A stretch of DNA of 64,000 bases from Thalassovita sp. (GTDB lineage: Bacteria > Pseudomonadota > Alphaproteobacteria > Rhodobacterales > Rhodobacteraceae), in contig JARGPB010000006.1 of assembly GCA_029212905.1 (NCBI GenBank), forward strand, positions 150,324-214,323. The letters are read 5' to 3'. Positions within the stretch are counted from its first letter, which is position 1; each line of letters begins with the position of its first letter. This document shows, in pieces, positions 8,399 through 17,806 of this stretch. Made by a program: the position numbers and the translations under genes. The notes below the pieces were generated by a model. It saw nothing but the letters and a program-made list of their open reading frames with translations. It was not told the DNA's origin and searched no databases.

Positions 8399-9589
8399 CT
8401 ATTGTTGCGCGATGCCCGTTTCAGCTTCGATTTGTTTGCGTGATTTGCGTGCGCGTTCAGTGGCCGATTTCAGTTGGCCACAGGCGGCCATGATGTCCTC
8501 GCCGCGCGGGGTGCGGATCGGGCTGGCGTATCCGGCTCTGTAGATGATGTCGGCGAATTTCTCGATCCGGGCCCAGTCGCTGCGCTGATAGGGGCTGCCG
8601 GGCCATTCGTTGAACGGTATCAGATTGATCTTGGCGGGGATGCCGCTGATCAGTTTTACCAGTCTGCGGGCGTCCTCGTCAGTGTCGTTCACGTCTTTCA
8701 GCATCACATACTCAAAGGTGATGCGCTCTGAGTTCGACAGTTTGGGATAGGCGCGCAGCGCGTCCAGCAGGGCTTCGATGTTCCAGCGTTTGTTGATGGG
8801 TACCAGCTTGTTGCGGACCTCATCCGTGGTGGCGTGAAAGGACACAGCCAGCAAGCAACCGATTTCCTCGGCGGTTTTTGCGATTTCGGGAACAACGCCG
8901 CTGGTGGACAAAGTGATCCGGCGGCGGCTGAGGCTGATCCCTTCGCCATCCATGGCGATTTTCATTGCATCGCGGACGTTGTCAAAGTTATACAGCGGCT
9001 CTCCCATGCCCATCAGTACGACATTGGACAGGCGGCGTGGCCCGGCGTCCCCGGTGCCGACTCCGGGCTGGGGCCATTCGTCCAGATCGTCGCGCGCCAT
9101 CATGATCTGGCCAACGATTTCACCCGAGGTGAGGTTACGCACCAGTTTCTGTGTGCCCGTGTGACAGAACGAACATGTCAGCGTGCAGCCGACCTGAGAG
9201 CTGACGCACAGGGTGCCGCGATCGGTTTCTGGGATATAGACGACCTCGACCTCGTGACCGCCGGCGATCCGCACCAGGTATTTCCGGGTGCCGTCGGCCG
9301 ACACCTGTTTCGATACCAGCTCGGGTATTTCCAGAACAAAGTGATCGGACAATTGCGCGCGATAGGCCTTGGCCAGGTTCGTCATGGCGTCGAAATCGCG
9401 AACGCCCCATTGATAGACCCATTGCCAGATCTGATTGACCCGCATTTTGACCTGTTTTTCCGGCGTGCCCATTTGCAGCAACGCGTCGCGCAACTGGACT
9501 CGTGTCAGACCGACAAGGTTCGTCGGCCCGTCGGGCAGTTTGCGGGGGATGGTCATTACGTCCTGGGTAATCGGGGTCGAGTCCGACAT
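8399..9589 (-). CDS. rlmN: Dual-specificity RNA methyltransferase RlmN
   Basis: RlmN is a radical-SAM enzyme that methylates C2 of A2503 in 23S rRNA and of A37 in some tRNAs. The 396-residue product has the radical-SAM cluster motif CTLTCSFCHTG (about residues 135-145), the GMGEPL motif, and the late catalytic Cys in MAACGQL used for the mechanism. Its N-terminal LVGLTRVQLRDALLQMG segment is the family accessory domain. Length is normal for alphaproteobacteria. Confidence 0.96.
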   Translation of the reverse strand: MSDSTPITQDVMTIPRKLPDGPTNLVGLTRVQLRDALLQMGTPEKQVKMRVNQIWQWVYQWGVRDFDAMTNLAKAYRAQLSDHFVLEIPELVSKQVSADGTRKYLVRIAGGHEVEVVYIPETDRGTLCVSSQVGCTLTCSFCHTGTQKLVRNLTSGEIVGQIMMARDDLDEWPQPGVGTGDAGPRRLSNVVLMGMGEPLYNFDNVRDAMKIAMDGEGISLSRRRITLSTSGVVPEIAKTAEEIGCLLAVSFHATTDEVRNKLVPINKRWNIEALLDALRAYPKLSNSERITFEYVMLKDVNDTDEDARRLVKLISGIPAKINLIPFNEWPGSPYQRSDWARIEKFADIIYRAGYASPIRTPRGEDIMAACGQLKSATERARKSRKQIEAETGIAQQ

Positions 9590-9669
9590 CGCGCTTTTCC
9601 TTTTTCGGGATGGACAGGGGTCATACAGGATTCGTGCGGCAAAGCCAAAAGATTAGTTTCGCGCACGAC

Positions 9670-9690
9670 AAAAGCCCCCGAAAGGGGGCG
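9670..9690 (-). terminator. Rho-independent terminator downstream of the IalB-like gene
   Basis: On the minus strand GCCCCC, a TTTC loop, GGGGGC and then TTTTGT. It sits 24 bases after the IalB-like stop and before rlmN. Confidence 0.8.
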
Positions 9691-9713
9691 TCGCGCAGGT
9701 CAGTGCGGTGGGG

Positions 9714-10241
9714 TTACTTACAGCGTTTCTCAGCTTCGTCCAGGGCCGCAGTGAAGCCCAGCAAAGAGAACGTGTCTTTGGTCTGAGTTCCGCGCGAAGA
9801 ACGGGCCGTCAGAACGGCTTTTGAGCCGCGCTTCATTGCTGCGATGATCTTGGCGTCGTCCGAGTCCGACGCGGGCCAAGCCCATTCACCCTCGGCGAAC
9901 AGTTCGAATGTGTTGCCGTCCACTTCGACTGTGACGGGTACACTGGTTGAGAAAGGATAACCACCGGTAAAGGTCAATTGTCCCTTTACGCCGGCCGCAG
10001 GGCGATAGAATGCCATCAGCAGGATGTCACCACGACGCACAGCCACGACGCGACCGTCCTTGGTGTTGACAGTTTCCTTAGGAGCGGAGACAGCCCAGCA
10101 TTCACGCGGGTTCTTGTCTTCGAATACGCTCCAGTCGGTTTTTGCGGCGACTTGATTGTTGCTTGCGCTCTGCGCCCAAACACCCGTTGCAGCCAGCGCC
10201 AAAATGGCCCCGGCGATACCGCGCACAATAGGTGATCCCAT
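9714..10241 (-). CDS. Invasion-associated locus B (IalB) family periplasmic protein
   Basis: The start MGSPIVRGIAGAILAL is supported by GGAGG seven bases upstream; the longer frame to 10577 is rejected. The 175-residue product has a signal peptide cleaved near AQSASN, followed by the IalB fold: TDWSVFEDKNPRECWAVSAP, then VVAVRRGDILLMAFYRP, GGYPFS and a C-terminal AALDEAEKRCK. Alphaproteobacterial IalB-like proteins are periplasmic and often annotated from the Bartonella invasion locus; a role in invasion is not implied here. Two Cys residues (one near CWAV, one at the end) may form a disulfide. It is divergent from asparaginase. Confidence 0.82.
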   Translation of the reverse strand: MGSPIVRGIAGAILALAATGVWAQSASNNQVAAKTDWSVFEDKNPRECWAVSAPKETVNTKDGRVVAVRRGDILLMAFYRPAAGVKGQLTFTGGYPFSTSVPVTVEVDGNTFELFAEGEWAWPASDSDDAKIIAAMKRGSKAVLTARSSRGTQTKDTFSLLGFTAALDEAEKRCK

Positions 10242-10425
10242 AATTCCAGCCTCCAGCTGTGCTAGCCTCAAATGTGGTTCGGAGTGCCGTTTCTTTGTTA
10301 GAAATTCTTGACTGGCACGCCATCTTCGTCTCGACAATGCAACAATAGCCTGATTTCTACCATGGACGAAAGAGCCATTGGCGGAAATTCGCACAGCGAT
10401 CAAACAGAATTGAAGAGGCCTGAAT

Positions 10426-11421
10426 ATGGCGCAACCTGCCCCCCTTGCCGAGATCTGGCGCGGTCCGTTCCTGGAAAGCGTCCACTTGGGGCACGCCGTC
10501 ATTGTTGATGGAACCGGCCAGATCGTCGAGGCCTGGGGCGACCCGTCGGCTGTTGTCTTGCCGCGCAGCTCGTCCAAGATGCTTCAGGCGCTGCCGCTGA
10601 TCGAAAGCGGAGCCGCCGACAGATTCGACCTGACGCCTGCGCATTTGGCATTGTCCTGTGCCTCTCATAACGCTGCAGAAATCCATACAGACCGCGTGCG
10701 CGCCTGGCTGGATCATATCGGCATGACAGATGATGATTTCCGCTGCGGTCCAGAAGAACCCGGCGACATCGCGGCCCGTGACGCGCTGATCTGCGCGCAT
10801 GAAACCCCGTGTCAGTATCACAACAACTGCTCGGGTAAACATGCCGGATTTCTGACGCTGAACAAGCATATCGGCGGTGATCCCGAATATGTTGATCCTG
10901 ATCATCCGATCCAGAAATCCATTCTGGAGGGGTTCGAAAGCCTGACCGGCGTGACCAGTCCCGGATTTGGGATTGATGGATGCTCGGCCCCGAATTTCGC
11001 CACGACACTGGAAGGCATGGCGCGGGCGATGGCGTTTTTTGCCACGGCGCAAGAGGGCCAGGGCGTGCGTGCCTCGGCTGCGGCGCGGTTGCGGGATGCG
11101 ATGGTCGCCTACCCAGAGTTGGTCGCCGGTGAAGGCCGTGCCTGCACCGAATTGATGCGTGCCATGGATGGCCGGGTCGCGCTGAAAACCGGGGCAGAGG
11201 CATTCTTTGTCGCTATCATTCCCGAAAAAGGCTGGGGGGTTGCACTGAAAGTGGCGGACGGATCGACCCGCGGGGCCGAATGCGCGATTGCCTCCATTCT
11301 GGTGAAACACGGGCTACTCGACGCGGAACACCCGGCCACCCTGAAGCGTAGGAACACCGTGATCCGAAATTGGCGCGGGATCGAGACAGGCATGATCCGG
11401 CCCGCTGCCGGGCTGACCTAG
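10426..11421 (+). CDS. L-asparaginase II (Rhizobium etli AnsA type)
   Basis: The 331-residue product matches the COG4448 asparaginase family, unrelated to the E. coli enzymes: residues PRSSSKMLQALPL, LSCASHNAAEIHTDRV, CSGKHAGFLTLNKH, GIDGCSAPNFATTLEGMARAM and MRAMDGRVALKTGAEAFF are family blocks, with the SxxK-like nucleophile region in PRSSSKM. The enzyme hydrolyses asparagine to aspartate and ammonia. It is followed 18 bases later by the phosphatase gene, so the two may be co-transcribed. Confidence 0.88.
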   Translation: MAQPAPLAEIWRGPFLESVHLGHAVIVDGTGQIVEAWGDPSAVVLPRSSSKMLQALPLIESGAADRFDLTPAHLALSCASHNAAEIHTDRVRAWLDHIGMTDDDFRCGPEEPGDIAARDALICAHETPCQYHNNCSGKHAGFLTLNKHIGGDPEYVDPDHPIQKSILEGFESLTGVTSPGFGIDGCSAPNFATTLEGMARAMAFFATAQEGQGVRASAAARLRDAMVAYPELVAGEGRACTELMRAMDGRVALKTGAEAFFVAIIPEKGWGVALKVADGSTRGAECAIASILVKHGLLDAEHPATLKRRNTVIRNWRGIETGMIRPAAGLT

Positions 11422-11439
11422 ATAGCGACAGAGGCACGT

Positions 11440-12123
11440 ATGAAACTGGCGACATATATCACGGACTGGGAGCGCCGGTTTCGAACCTCGTTCGGGGACA
11501 GGATCGACACACCTGGCCAAAGGTTGCTGTCTACGATTCATTTCGAACTGTTCGACCATGCGTTGCTGCGCCATCTGTGGACCAATCTGGACCAGGTTGC
11601 GCCTGGGGTCTATCGGTCGAACCAGCCAGGGCCAGCGCGTGTGAAACGGTATGCCGGGATGGGGATCAAAACCATTCTGACCCTTCGGGGCCGTGCTGAG
11701 CGCGCCCATTACCTGTTCGAGGCCGAGGCCTGTGCCCATCATGGAATCGACCTGATTGATGTTTCTTTACACGCCAAAAAAGCCTGTGATCGGGACGAAA
11801 TGCTGCGGCTGATCGCCCTGTTTCGCACCTTGGACAGGCCATTTCTGATGCATTGTAAATCGGGGGCGGATCGGGCCGGTCTGGCTTCGGTGCTGTATCT
11901 GATGACGCAAGAGGGCAAAACGTTAGAACAGGCACGCCCGCATCTGGGGCCGCGGTACCTGCACCTGAAAGCGTCCAAGGCCGGGGTGCTGGACCACATG
12001 CTGGATTTGTATGCCGCGCGTAATGCCCGTGCGCCCATCGGTATCGAAGACTGGATTGCACAGGAATATGATGCTGACGCGCTGACCCAAAGTTTTCAAA
12101 GCCTGCGCGCCAAGGGGGCCTAG
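11440..12123 (+). CDS. Tyrosine/dual-specificity phosphatase-like protein
   Basis: The 227-residue product contains the phosphatase loop HCKSGADRAG (His-Cys-x5-Arg, Cys near 138), preceded by an Asp-containing stretch and the segment KRYAGMGIKTILTLRGRAER typical of small bacterial dual-specificity phosphatases. The C-terminus contains a helical region ending in VLDHMLDLYAA. The substrate is unknown. It converges on rppH with a six-base gap. Confidence 0.85.
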   Translation: MKLATYITDWERRFRTSFGDRIDTPGQRLLSTIHFELFDHALLRHLWTNLDQVAPGVYRSNQPGPARVKRYAGMGIKTILTLRGRAERAHYLFEAEACAHHGIDLIDVSLHAKKACDRDEMLRLIALFRTLDRPFLMHCKSGADRAGLASVLYLMTQEGKTLEQARPHLGPRYLHLKASKAGVLDHMLDLYAARNARAPIGIEDWIAQEYDADALTQSFQSLRAKGA

Positions 12124-12129
12124 GCGCGC

Positions 12130-12612
12130 TTACAGATGGTCCGCAAAGGCGCTTAGCACGCGTTCATAGACATGGCGTTTGAACGGGACAATGTTCTCCA
12201 CCAGCTCTTGCGGAGGCATCCAACACCAGCGAGAAAACTCGGGGTGATCGGTTTCGATATTCACGTCCGAATCCGCGCCATGGAACCTTAGCAAGAACCA
12301 TTTCTGTTCCTGCCCGCGATAGCGGCCTTTCCAGATGCGCGGCACCAGGTCATGCGGCAGATCGTAGGGCACCCAGTCATCGGTTTGTGTGGTGATCTCG
12401 ACCAAGTGCGCGGGAACGCCGGTTTCTTCTTCGAGTTCCCTAAGGGCGGCGTCGCGGGCTTTTTCGCCCTTATCAATGCCGCCCTGAGGCATTTGCCAAG
12501 CAGGACCAGGGTTGTCGATGCGCTGCCCGACGAACACATGGCCGTCAGCATTCATCAGCATCACCCCGACATTCCGCCGGTAGGGCAGTTTGGCGATTTC
12601 TTCGGGCGACAT
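12130..12612 (-). CDS. rppH: RNA pyrophosphohydrolase RppH
   Basis: RppH removes pyrophosphate from 5'-triphosphate mRNA and so triggers RNase E decay. The 160-residue protein has a clear Nudix box GGIDKGEKARDAALRELEEETG (residues about 43-64) and the family N-terminus YRRNVGVMLMNADGHVFVGQRID. It is the last gene of a minus-strand series after ctpA (gap three bases). Confidence 0.95.
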   Translation of the reverse strand: MSPEEIAKLPYRRNVGVMLMNADGHVFVGQRIDNPGPAWQMPQGGIDKGEKARDAALRELEEETGVPAHLVEITTQTDDWVPYDLPHDLVPRIWKGRYRGQEQKWFLLRFHGADSDVNIETDHPEFSRWCWMPPQELVENIVPFKRHVYERVLSAFADHL

Positions 12613-12615
12613 CGC

Positions 12616-13956
12616 TTACTCCTTGGGGGCCATGGCCGACAGGCCCTTCAGCAGATCCAGCGCATAGGCCAGCTGGAAGTCATCCTCGCGCAGTTTGGCG
12701 GCCGCTTCGGCTTTGGCGCGGTCTTCCTCGATCTGTTTGATCTCGTCTTCGGTCAGGCTGTCATTGGCCAGGGTCCCGCGCAGATCCGCCTCCGAGCGCG
12801 AGCGGCGTGCGGCTGACTTGGCTTCGTCCTCTTCGGTGGCGGGGACGCGACGGGGCTGTTCAACCACGATGTCAGGCGATACGCCCAGGTTCTGGATCGA
12901 CCGGCCCGAGGGGGTGTAATAGCGCGCGGTGGTCAGGCGCATTGCACCGTCGCCCCGCAGCGGCATGACCGTCTGAACCGAACCTTTGCCAAAGCTCTTG
13001 GTCCCAACGACGATCGCGCGGCGATGATCTTTCAGCGCGCCTGCTACGATTTCAGACGCCGAGGCCGAACCGCCATTGATCAGCACCACGATGGGTTTGT
13101 CATTGACCAGGTCGCCGGGCGTAGCGTTATAGCGTTCGCCTTCCTCGGGGTTGCGCCCGCGGGTCGAGACGATTTCACCGGACTCCAGGAACGCGTCCGA
13201 GACGCGGATCGCCTGAGTTAGCAGGCCGCCTGGGTTATTGCGCAGGTCCAGCACGATGCCGTTGATCTTATCCATGCCGCCTGCCTCTTCCACGGCCTTG
13301 GCTAGGCCATCGGCCACGTTCGGATAGGTCTGGTCGTTGAAGGTGGTGATCCGTGCCACGACCGAGTCACCCTCGCGGCGCACGCGGGCGGCGGTCAGTT
13401 TGATCGTGTCGCGGATGATCGAGATGTCAAAGGGCTCGGGCTCTCCTTCGCGGACAACGGTGATGACGATCTCGCTGCCGATAGGGCCACGCATTATTTC
13501 GACTGCTTCGTCCAGTTTCAGACCCAGCAGGCTTTCGCCGTCAACATGAGTGATGAAGTCCCCGGCCTCGACGCCCGCCGTCTGTGCAGGGGTGCCATCC
13601 ATGGGCGAGACGACCTTGATAAAGCCCTCTTCTTGTGTGACTTCGATGCCCAAGCCGCCGAATTCGCCGCGGGTTTGCATCCGCATATCAGCGGCATCCT
13701 GCGGCGGCAGATAGCTGGAATGCGGGTCCAGTGACGTCAACATTCCGTTGATGGCGGCTTCGATCAGTTTCTTCTCATCGACTTCTTCGACGTATTGGGC
13801 GCGGATCCGCTCAAAAATGTCGCCGAACAGGTCCAGCTGCTCATAGACGTTTGTCTTTTGCACGCTTTCCTGTGCCAACAGCGGTCCGGCCACTTGGGTG
13901 GTTACCAGCACACCCGCCAGCGTACCGCTGATCGCGGCCATGACGAACTTCTTCAT
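12616..13956 (-). CDS. ctpA: S41-family carboxy-terminal processing protease CtpA
   Basis: The 446-residue protein has an N-terminal signal/anchor segment (about 5-27), a PDZ domain (about 90-180; GGLGIEVTQEEGFIKVVSP), and the S41 serine-lysine protease core: LDLRNNPGGLL, NGGSASASEIVAGALKDHRRA with the Ser in SASASE and the Lys in GTKSFGKGSVQ. A charged C-terminal tail rich in Glu/Ala follows. CtpA-type enzymes act in the periplasm on outer-membrane or peptidoglycan-hydrolase substrates; the upstream partner envC encodes a peptidoglycan hydrolase activator. Confidence 0.94.
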   Translation of the reverse strand: MKKFVMAAISGTLAGVLVTTQVAGPLLAQESVQKTNVYEQLDLFGDIFERIRAQYVEEVDEKKLIEAAINGMLTSLDPHSSYLPPQDAADMRMQTRGEFGGLGIEVTQEEGFIKVVSPMDGTPAQTAGVEAGDFITHVDGESLLGLKLDEAVEIMRGPIGSEIVITVVREGEPEPFDISIIRDTIKLTAARVRREGDSVVARITTFNDQTYPNVADGLAKAVEEAGGMDKINGIVLDLRNNPGGLLTQAIRVSDAFLESGEIVSTRGRNPEEGERYNATPGDLVNDKPIVVLINGGSASASEIVAGALKDHRRAIVVGTKSFGKGSVQTVMPLRGDGAMRLTTARYYTPSGRSIQNLGVSPDIVVEQPRRVPATEEDEAKSAARRSRSEADLRGTLANDSLTEDEIKQIEEDRAKAEAAAKLREDDFQLAYALDLLKGLSAMAPKE

Positions 13957-13959
13957 GGA

Positions 13960-15096
13960 TCACTCATCCTTTTTCAAATCGAACCACGCTGCCGGGTCTA
14001 CCGGAACGTTGTCTTGTCTTATCTCTATATAGAGCGTTTCCGACGCCTGAGTTCCAGCCCCATCACCAGCCTGTGACAGAATTGTGCCCGGACCGACGTC
14101 TTTGCCGCCCATCAATCCTATGGGACTACCTCCCGGCAGAACCTGTCCGGCCGTGCCATAGACGGTCTCTAGCCCTGCGAACACGAACAGTAGACCCGCC
14201 TGAGGTTCCAGAATCATCACGTTCCCGTAATCCAGCAAAGGTCCAAGATAGCGGATGGTTGCGGCGGTGGGTGTGACAACCAGCGCACGGGGGCGGGTGG
14301 CCAGCACAATGCCCGGGCGGGTGATGCCAGCGGCATCTGCCTCTTGCGCACGCAGCAGGATGCGACCCTGCGCGGGCAGGGGCAGTGCACCCTTGCGATG
14401 GGAAATGTCAGGGAGGCTACCGTTCGCCTCATCTTCGGTGATGTCGTAGAGGCCGCTGGCAAACCCCTCCAGCGTCTCGGTCGAGGAGATCAGGATGGCG
14501 GTTTTCACCGGGTCCTCGTTGAACCGTTTGGGCAAGTTTGTCCGGTCGGCCAGCGCCTGAGACAGCTCGGCCCGGGCGTTTTGAACCCCCTCCAGCCCGC
14601 GCCGCAAGGTGTCGGCGGCGCTTTGTTGCAGGGTGCGCAGAGTCTGGACCTCTTGCAGTTTGACGCGCAACGCTTCGGCTTTGGCGTTCAGGGCAGGGGT
14701 GACATCTGCCAGCAACATGCCAGCGCGGGCGGTGCCCGTTGGCCCTGTGGGGTGGATCATTGTAACCGGCGCAGGCGAGGCGCCGATGCTTTGCAAAACA
14801 CCCAAAAGGCGCGCAACCTCGGTCTCTCGGGTGCGCAGCTCTTGCGTTAGGCGGGTTTCCCGCAACGCGGCACGGCGCAACCCGTCGCGCATGGCCTCCA
14901 GCCCGTCCTCATATGCCTTTAGGGTCTGTGTCAGGGCCTTTACCCTGTCTCGCGCGCTGTCGGCTTGCGACAGGGAAACGGCTGCTTGCTCCAGCGCCTT
15001 TGCCGCCGCCCGCGCCGCTGTGGCCGGATCGTCGGTTTCCGCCAGCAAGGTCAGCGGCCAAAGGCAAAGCGCCAGGATTGCGGCCAGTTGTTTCAT
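13960..15096 (-). CDS. envC: EnvC-family murein hydrolase activator
   Basis: The 378-residue product has a signal peptide (about 1-19), a long coiled coil (about 24-115 and 150-210; KALEQAAVSLSQADSARDRV), and a C-terminal LytM/M23-like domain (about 265-372) with GRILLRAQEADAAG and YGNVMILEPQAGLLFVFAGL. The catalytic zinc residues of active M23 peptidases (HxxxD, HxH) are missing, as expected of EnvC, which activates amidases at the septum. The stop is three bases from ctpA, and the start overlaps the gpmI end by four bases, so the genes are one operon. Confidence 0.9.
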   Translation of the reverse strand: MKQLAAILALCLWPLTLLAETDDPATAARAAAKALEQAAVSLSQADSARDRVKALTQTLKAYEDGLEAMRDGLRRAALRETRLTQELRTRETEVARLLGVLQSIGASPAPVTMIHPTGPTGTARAGMLLADVTPALNAKAEALRVKLQEVQTLRTLQQSAADTLRRGLEGVQNARAELSQALADRTNLPKRFNEDPVKTAILISSTETLEGFASGLYDITEDEANGSLPDISHRKGALPLPAQGRILLRAQEADAAGITRPGIVLATRPRALVVTPTAATIRYLGPLLDYGNVMILEPQAGLLFVFAGLETVYGTAGQVLPGGSPIGLMGGKDVGPGTILSQAGDGAGTQASETLYIEIRQDNVPVDPAAWFDLKKDE

Positions 15097-16613
15097 TCCA
15101 GCAGGCTTTGTCCGGTCATTTCGTCGGGTTGAGGCAGCCCCATCAATTGTAGCAAGGTCGGCGCCAGATCGGCCAAGCGTCCACCGCTACGCAGCGAGGC
15201 CCCCTTGGGCCCACCAAGCAAGATCACCGGCACCGGATTGGTCGTGTGTGCGGTGTGCGGCCCGCCTGTCACCGGATCGACCATTGTTTCGCAATTGCCG
15301 TGATCCGCGGTCACGATCATTGCACCGCCCGCCTTTTCCAGCGCGGCGACGACGCGAGCCAAGCCTTGATCCACAGCTTCACAGGCTTTCATTGCGGCCT
15401 TTAGGTCGCCGGTATGCCCCACCATGTCCGGGTTGGCAAAGTTGGTAACGATCAGATCATAGCCATCCTCGATTGCCTTGACGAACGCGTCGGTGACTTC
15501 GCCTGCGCTCATTTCCGGTTGCAGATCATAGGTCGCCACCTTGGGCGATGCCGCCATGTAGCGATCTTCGCCCTCAACGGGGTCTTCTTTGCCGCCATTC
15601 AGAAAGAACGTCACATGCGGATACTTCTCGGTTTCGGCCAGATGGAACTGGGATTTACCCTGTTTGGCCACCCATTCGCCCAACGTGTTTACGATGTCGC
15701 GCGACGGGAAAACTGTTTCCATATAGGCGTTGTGGCTGTCGGAATATTCTACCATTCCCAGCAAGGCGGCCCACTCTGGGCGCTGGCCCACATCAAACGC
15801 ATCAAAGCCTGGCTCGCCGATAGCGCGCAGAATTTCACGCGCGCGGTCTGCGCGGAAATTCAGACAAAACACCCCATCTCCGTCCTTGGCACCGGCGTAA
15901 TCGCCGATCACTGTGGCGGTGATGAATTCGTCGCTTTCCTCGCGCTGATAGGCTGCATCAACGGCGGCATGTGCTGTTTGCGACTTCAGCCCTTTGCCGT
16001 TGATCATGGCGTCAAAAGCCTCGCTGACTCGTTCCCAGCGGTTGTCACGGTCCATGGCATAGTAGCGCCCGGTAACGGTGCCAATTTTCGCGCCTTCGGG
16101 CATGGCCTCTTCCAGCTCTTGGAAATAGGTGAAGGCAGATTTCGGCGCGACGTCACGACCGTCAGTCATCGCGTGCAAAACGACAGGAACACCCGCAGCG
16201 GCGATGGTTTTGATGGCAGCGATGATATGAACCAGATGCCCGTGCACGCCGCCATCAGACACCAAACCCATCATATGGGCAGTGCCGCCAGTGGCCTTCA
16301 GCGTTTCGACAAAGGCCAGCAGGGCTTCATTCTGCTGAAACGAGCCTTCCTCAATCGCCAGATCAATCTGGCCCAAATCCATCGCAACCACCCGGCCGGC
16401 ACCAATATTGGTGTGCCCCACTTCCGAGTTGCCCATCTGCCCGGTCGGCAATCCAACGTCGCGCCCATGGGTGATCAACGTGTTATTGGGGCAATTCTCC
16501 ATCATTCGGTCGAATGTGGGGGTTTCGGCCAGAAGAGGCGCATTCGCCGTCGTTTCGGCGCTAAGGCCCCAGCCATCCAGAATGCACAGAACAACGGGTT
16601 TGGGGGTGGTCAT
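15093..16613 (-). CDS. gpmI: 2,3-bisphosphoglycerate-independent phosphoglycerate mutase GpmI
   Basis: GpmI interconverts 3- and 2-phosphoglycerate using two manganese ions and a phosphoserine. Visible are CILDGWGLS at the N-terminus, NSEVGHTNIGAGRVV with the catalytic Ser near residue 62, TDGRDVAPKSA, NFRADRAREI, NFANPDMVGHTGD and VTADHGNCE, all metal or substrate sites. The 506-residue length is standard. It overlaps envC by four bases (ATGA), a conserved coupling in this group. Confidence 0.97.
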   Translation of the reverse strand: MTTPKPVVLCILDGWGLSAETTANAPLLAETPTFDRMMENCPNNTLITHGRDVGLPTGQMGNSEVGHTNIGAGRVVAMDLGQIDLAIEEGSFQQNEALLAFVETLKATGGTAHMMGLVSDGGVHGHLVHIIAAIKTIAAAGVPVVLHAMTDGRDVAPKSAFTYFQELEEAMPEGAKIGTVTGRYYAMDRDNRWERVSEAFDAMINGKGLKSQTAHAAVDAAYQREESDEFITATVIGDYAGAKDGDGVFCLNFRADRAREILRAIGEPGFDAFDVGQRPEWAALLGMVEYSDSHNAYMETVFPSRDIVNTLGEWVAKQGKSQFHLAETEKYPHVTFFLNGGKEDPVEGEDRYMAASPKVATYDLQPEMSAGEVTDAFVKAIEDGYDLIVTNFANPDMVGHTGDLKAAMKACEAVDQGLARVVAALEKAGGAMIVTADHGNCETMVDPVTGGPHTAHTTNPVPVILLGGPKGASLRSGGRLADLAPTLLQLMGLPQPDEMTGQSLLE

Positions 16614-16691
16614 GTTTTAAAGGCTCCTGAAAATTTGCCCCGCTTCTACCTGCTTCGTGCGCCGGGGTGAACCTCTCAAAGGGTCACAGTG

Positions 16692-16766
16692 TTTCATCTT
16701 GCCCTAAATACTCAAATCCTGCGCGTGAGGTGGGCGACTACGATGAGTATTTTTCGCAAGATGAAA
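16692..16766. repeat. Inverted pair of the Roseobacter-type intergenic repeat
   Basis: Left copy 16692-16714 and right copy 16744-16766 are reverse complements at 20 of 23 positions: TTTCATCTTGC, three variable bases, AAATACTCA. Only the three central bases differ. The pair forms a long stem with a 29-base loop, between gpmI (upstream) and the end of rlmH. It may act as a terminator or processing signal for rlmH. Confidence 0.75.
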
Positions 16767-16774
16767 GACGAAGG

Positions 16775-17245
16775 TCACTCCCTATGATAGGGGCTGCCGC
16801 CCAGGATCGATGCGGCACGGTAGAGCTGTTCTGTCAGCATGGCGCGGGCCAGCATGTGGGGCCAGACCATTTTGCCGAACGACAAAGAGAAATCTGCTTT
16901 GGCGCGCAGGCTGGGGGCGATCCCGTCCGCTCCGCCGATGACAAAAGCCAGGTCGCTGCGCCCGGCGTCGCGCCATTTGGCAAGCTGCCTGGCGAACTCG
17001 GGCGAGGTCATGACGGTGCCGCGTTCGTCCATGGTGCACAGGACGGCACCCTTAGGCAAGGCGCGCTCCAGAAGGGTGGCCTCGACGGACATGCCGCCGC
17101 CCTTTTTGTCCTCGACTTCGTGGATTTTGGCCGGGCCCAGGCCCAATGCGCGCCCGGTCCGGTCAAACCGCGTTAGATAGTCGTCGATCAGCGACCGTTC
17201 AGGGCCTGCGCGCAGACGCCCGACGGCGCAGATATGGACCCGCAT
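16775..17245 (-). CDS. rlmH: 23S rRNA (pseudouridine1915-N3)-methyltransferase RlmH
   Basis: RlmH methylates pseudouridine 1915 in helix 69 of assembled 70S ribosomes. The start MRVHICAVGRLRAGPER overlaps the rsfS stop (TGATG), which argues against the longer frame to 17281. The 156-residue protein has the SPOUT knot elements FVIGGADGIAPSLR and LTEQLYRAASILGGSPYHRE, with the family C-terminus. rsfS-rlmH is a conserved pair. Confidence 0.95.
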   Translation of the reverse strand: MRVHICAVGRLRAGPERSLIDDYLTRFDRTGRALGLGPAKIHEVEDKKGGGMSVEATLLERALPKGAVLCTMDERGTVMTSPEFARQLAKWRDAGRSDLAFVIGGADGIAPSLRAKADFSLSFGKMVWPHMLARAMLTEQLYRAASILGGSPYHRE

Positions 17246-17622
17246 CAGGCACCGGCGGGTGTGGCACCGGCGGGCAACCACATCTTTTCGATCTGGTAGA
17301 ATTCGCGTACTTCGGGGCGGAAGACATGGACGATTACGTCGCCCGTGTCGATCAGCACCCAGTCGCCTGTTTCTTTGCCTTCGGTGCGGCAGGCGCGACC
17401 GAAATCATGTTTCACGCGCTCGACCAGTTTTTCCGAGATTGCGGCGACCTGCCGGGACGAACGCCCAGAGCACACGACCATGTAATCCCCGATCGAGGAT
17501 TTGCCGCGCAGGTCGATTTGTACGATGTCCTCGGCTTTGTCGTCTTCAAGAGAGGAAAGAATACGCGCAAGCAAGGCTTCGCTGATTGCGCCTTTGGGGG
17601 TCGCGGCCATCACAGCCCCCAT
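17245..17622 (-). CDS. rsfS: Ribosome silencing factor RsfS
   Basis: RsfS binds protein L14 and blocks subunit joining under starvation. The 125-residue product has the family blocks AEDIVQIDLRGKSSIGDYMVVCSGRS (about residues 31-56) and GDWVLIDTGDVIVHVFRPEVREFY. Starts at 17622 (MGAVMAATP) or 17610 (MAATPKG) are both possible; the second overlaps the stop of a 17-codon leader at 17610-17663. It is translationally coupled to rlmH. Confidence 0.93.
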   Translation of the reverse strand: MGAVMAATPKGAISEALLARILSSLEDDKAEDIVQIDLRGKSSIGDYMVVCSGRSSRQVAAISEKLVERVKHDFGRACRTEGKETGDWVLIDTGDVIVHVFRPEVREFYQIEKMWLPAGATPAGA

Positions 17623-17663
17623 GTCCGCGGCGTCTGCCGCGCTGGAGTTGAGAAACAGGACAT
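17610..17663 (-). other. Possible 17-codon leader peptide upstream of rsfS
   Basis: ATG at 17663 has AGGAGG upstream (spacing only three bases) and encodes MSCFSTPARQTPRTWGL. Its TGA overlaps the ATG of MAATPKG as TGATG. This is the best ribosome site in the region, which suggests rsfS may be translated by re-initiation. No comparative evidence is available to me. Confidence 0.3.
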
Positions 17664-17806
17664 TGTCCTCCTAGGTGTTCGTGCGCCGCCAAGGTCCCGG
17701 CGCTGGACGTTTTAAAGCTAGCACCGCATATGGAAAATCTCAACGGATGGTTCAAGAGCCCTTGCAGCATTCCGCGCGTTCTGTTGGAAACGATGCGCGT
17801 TTGCAC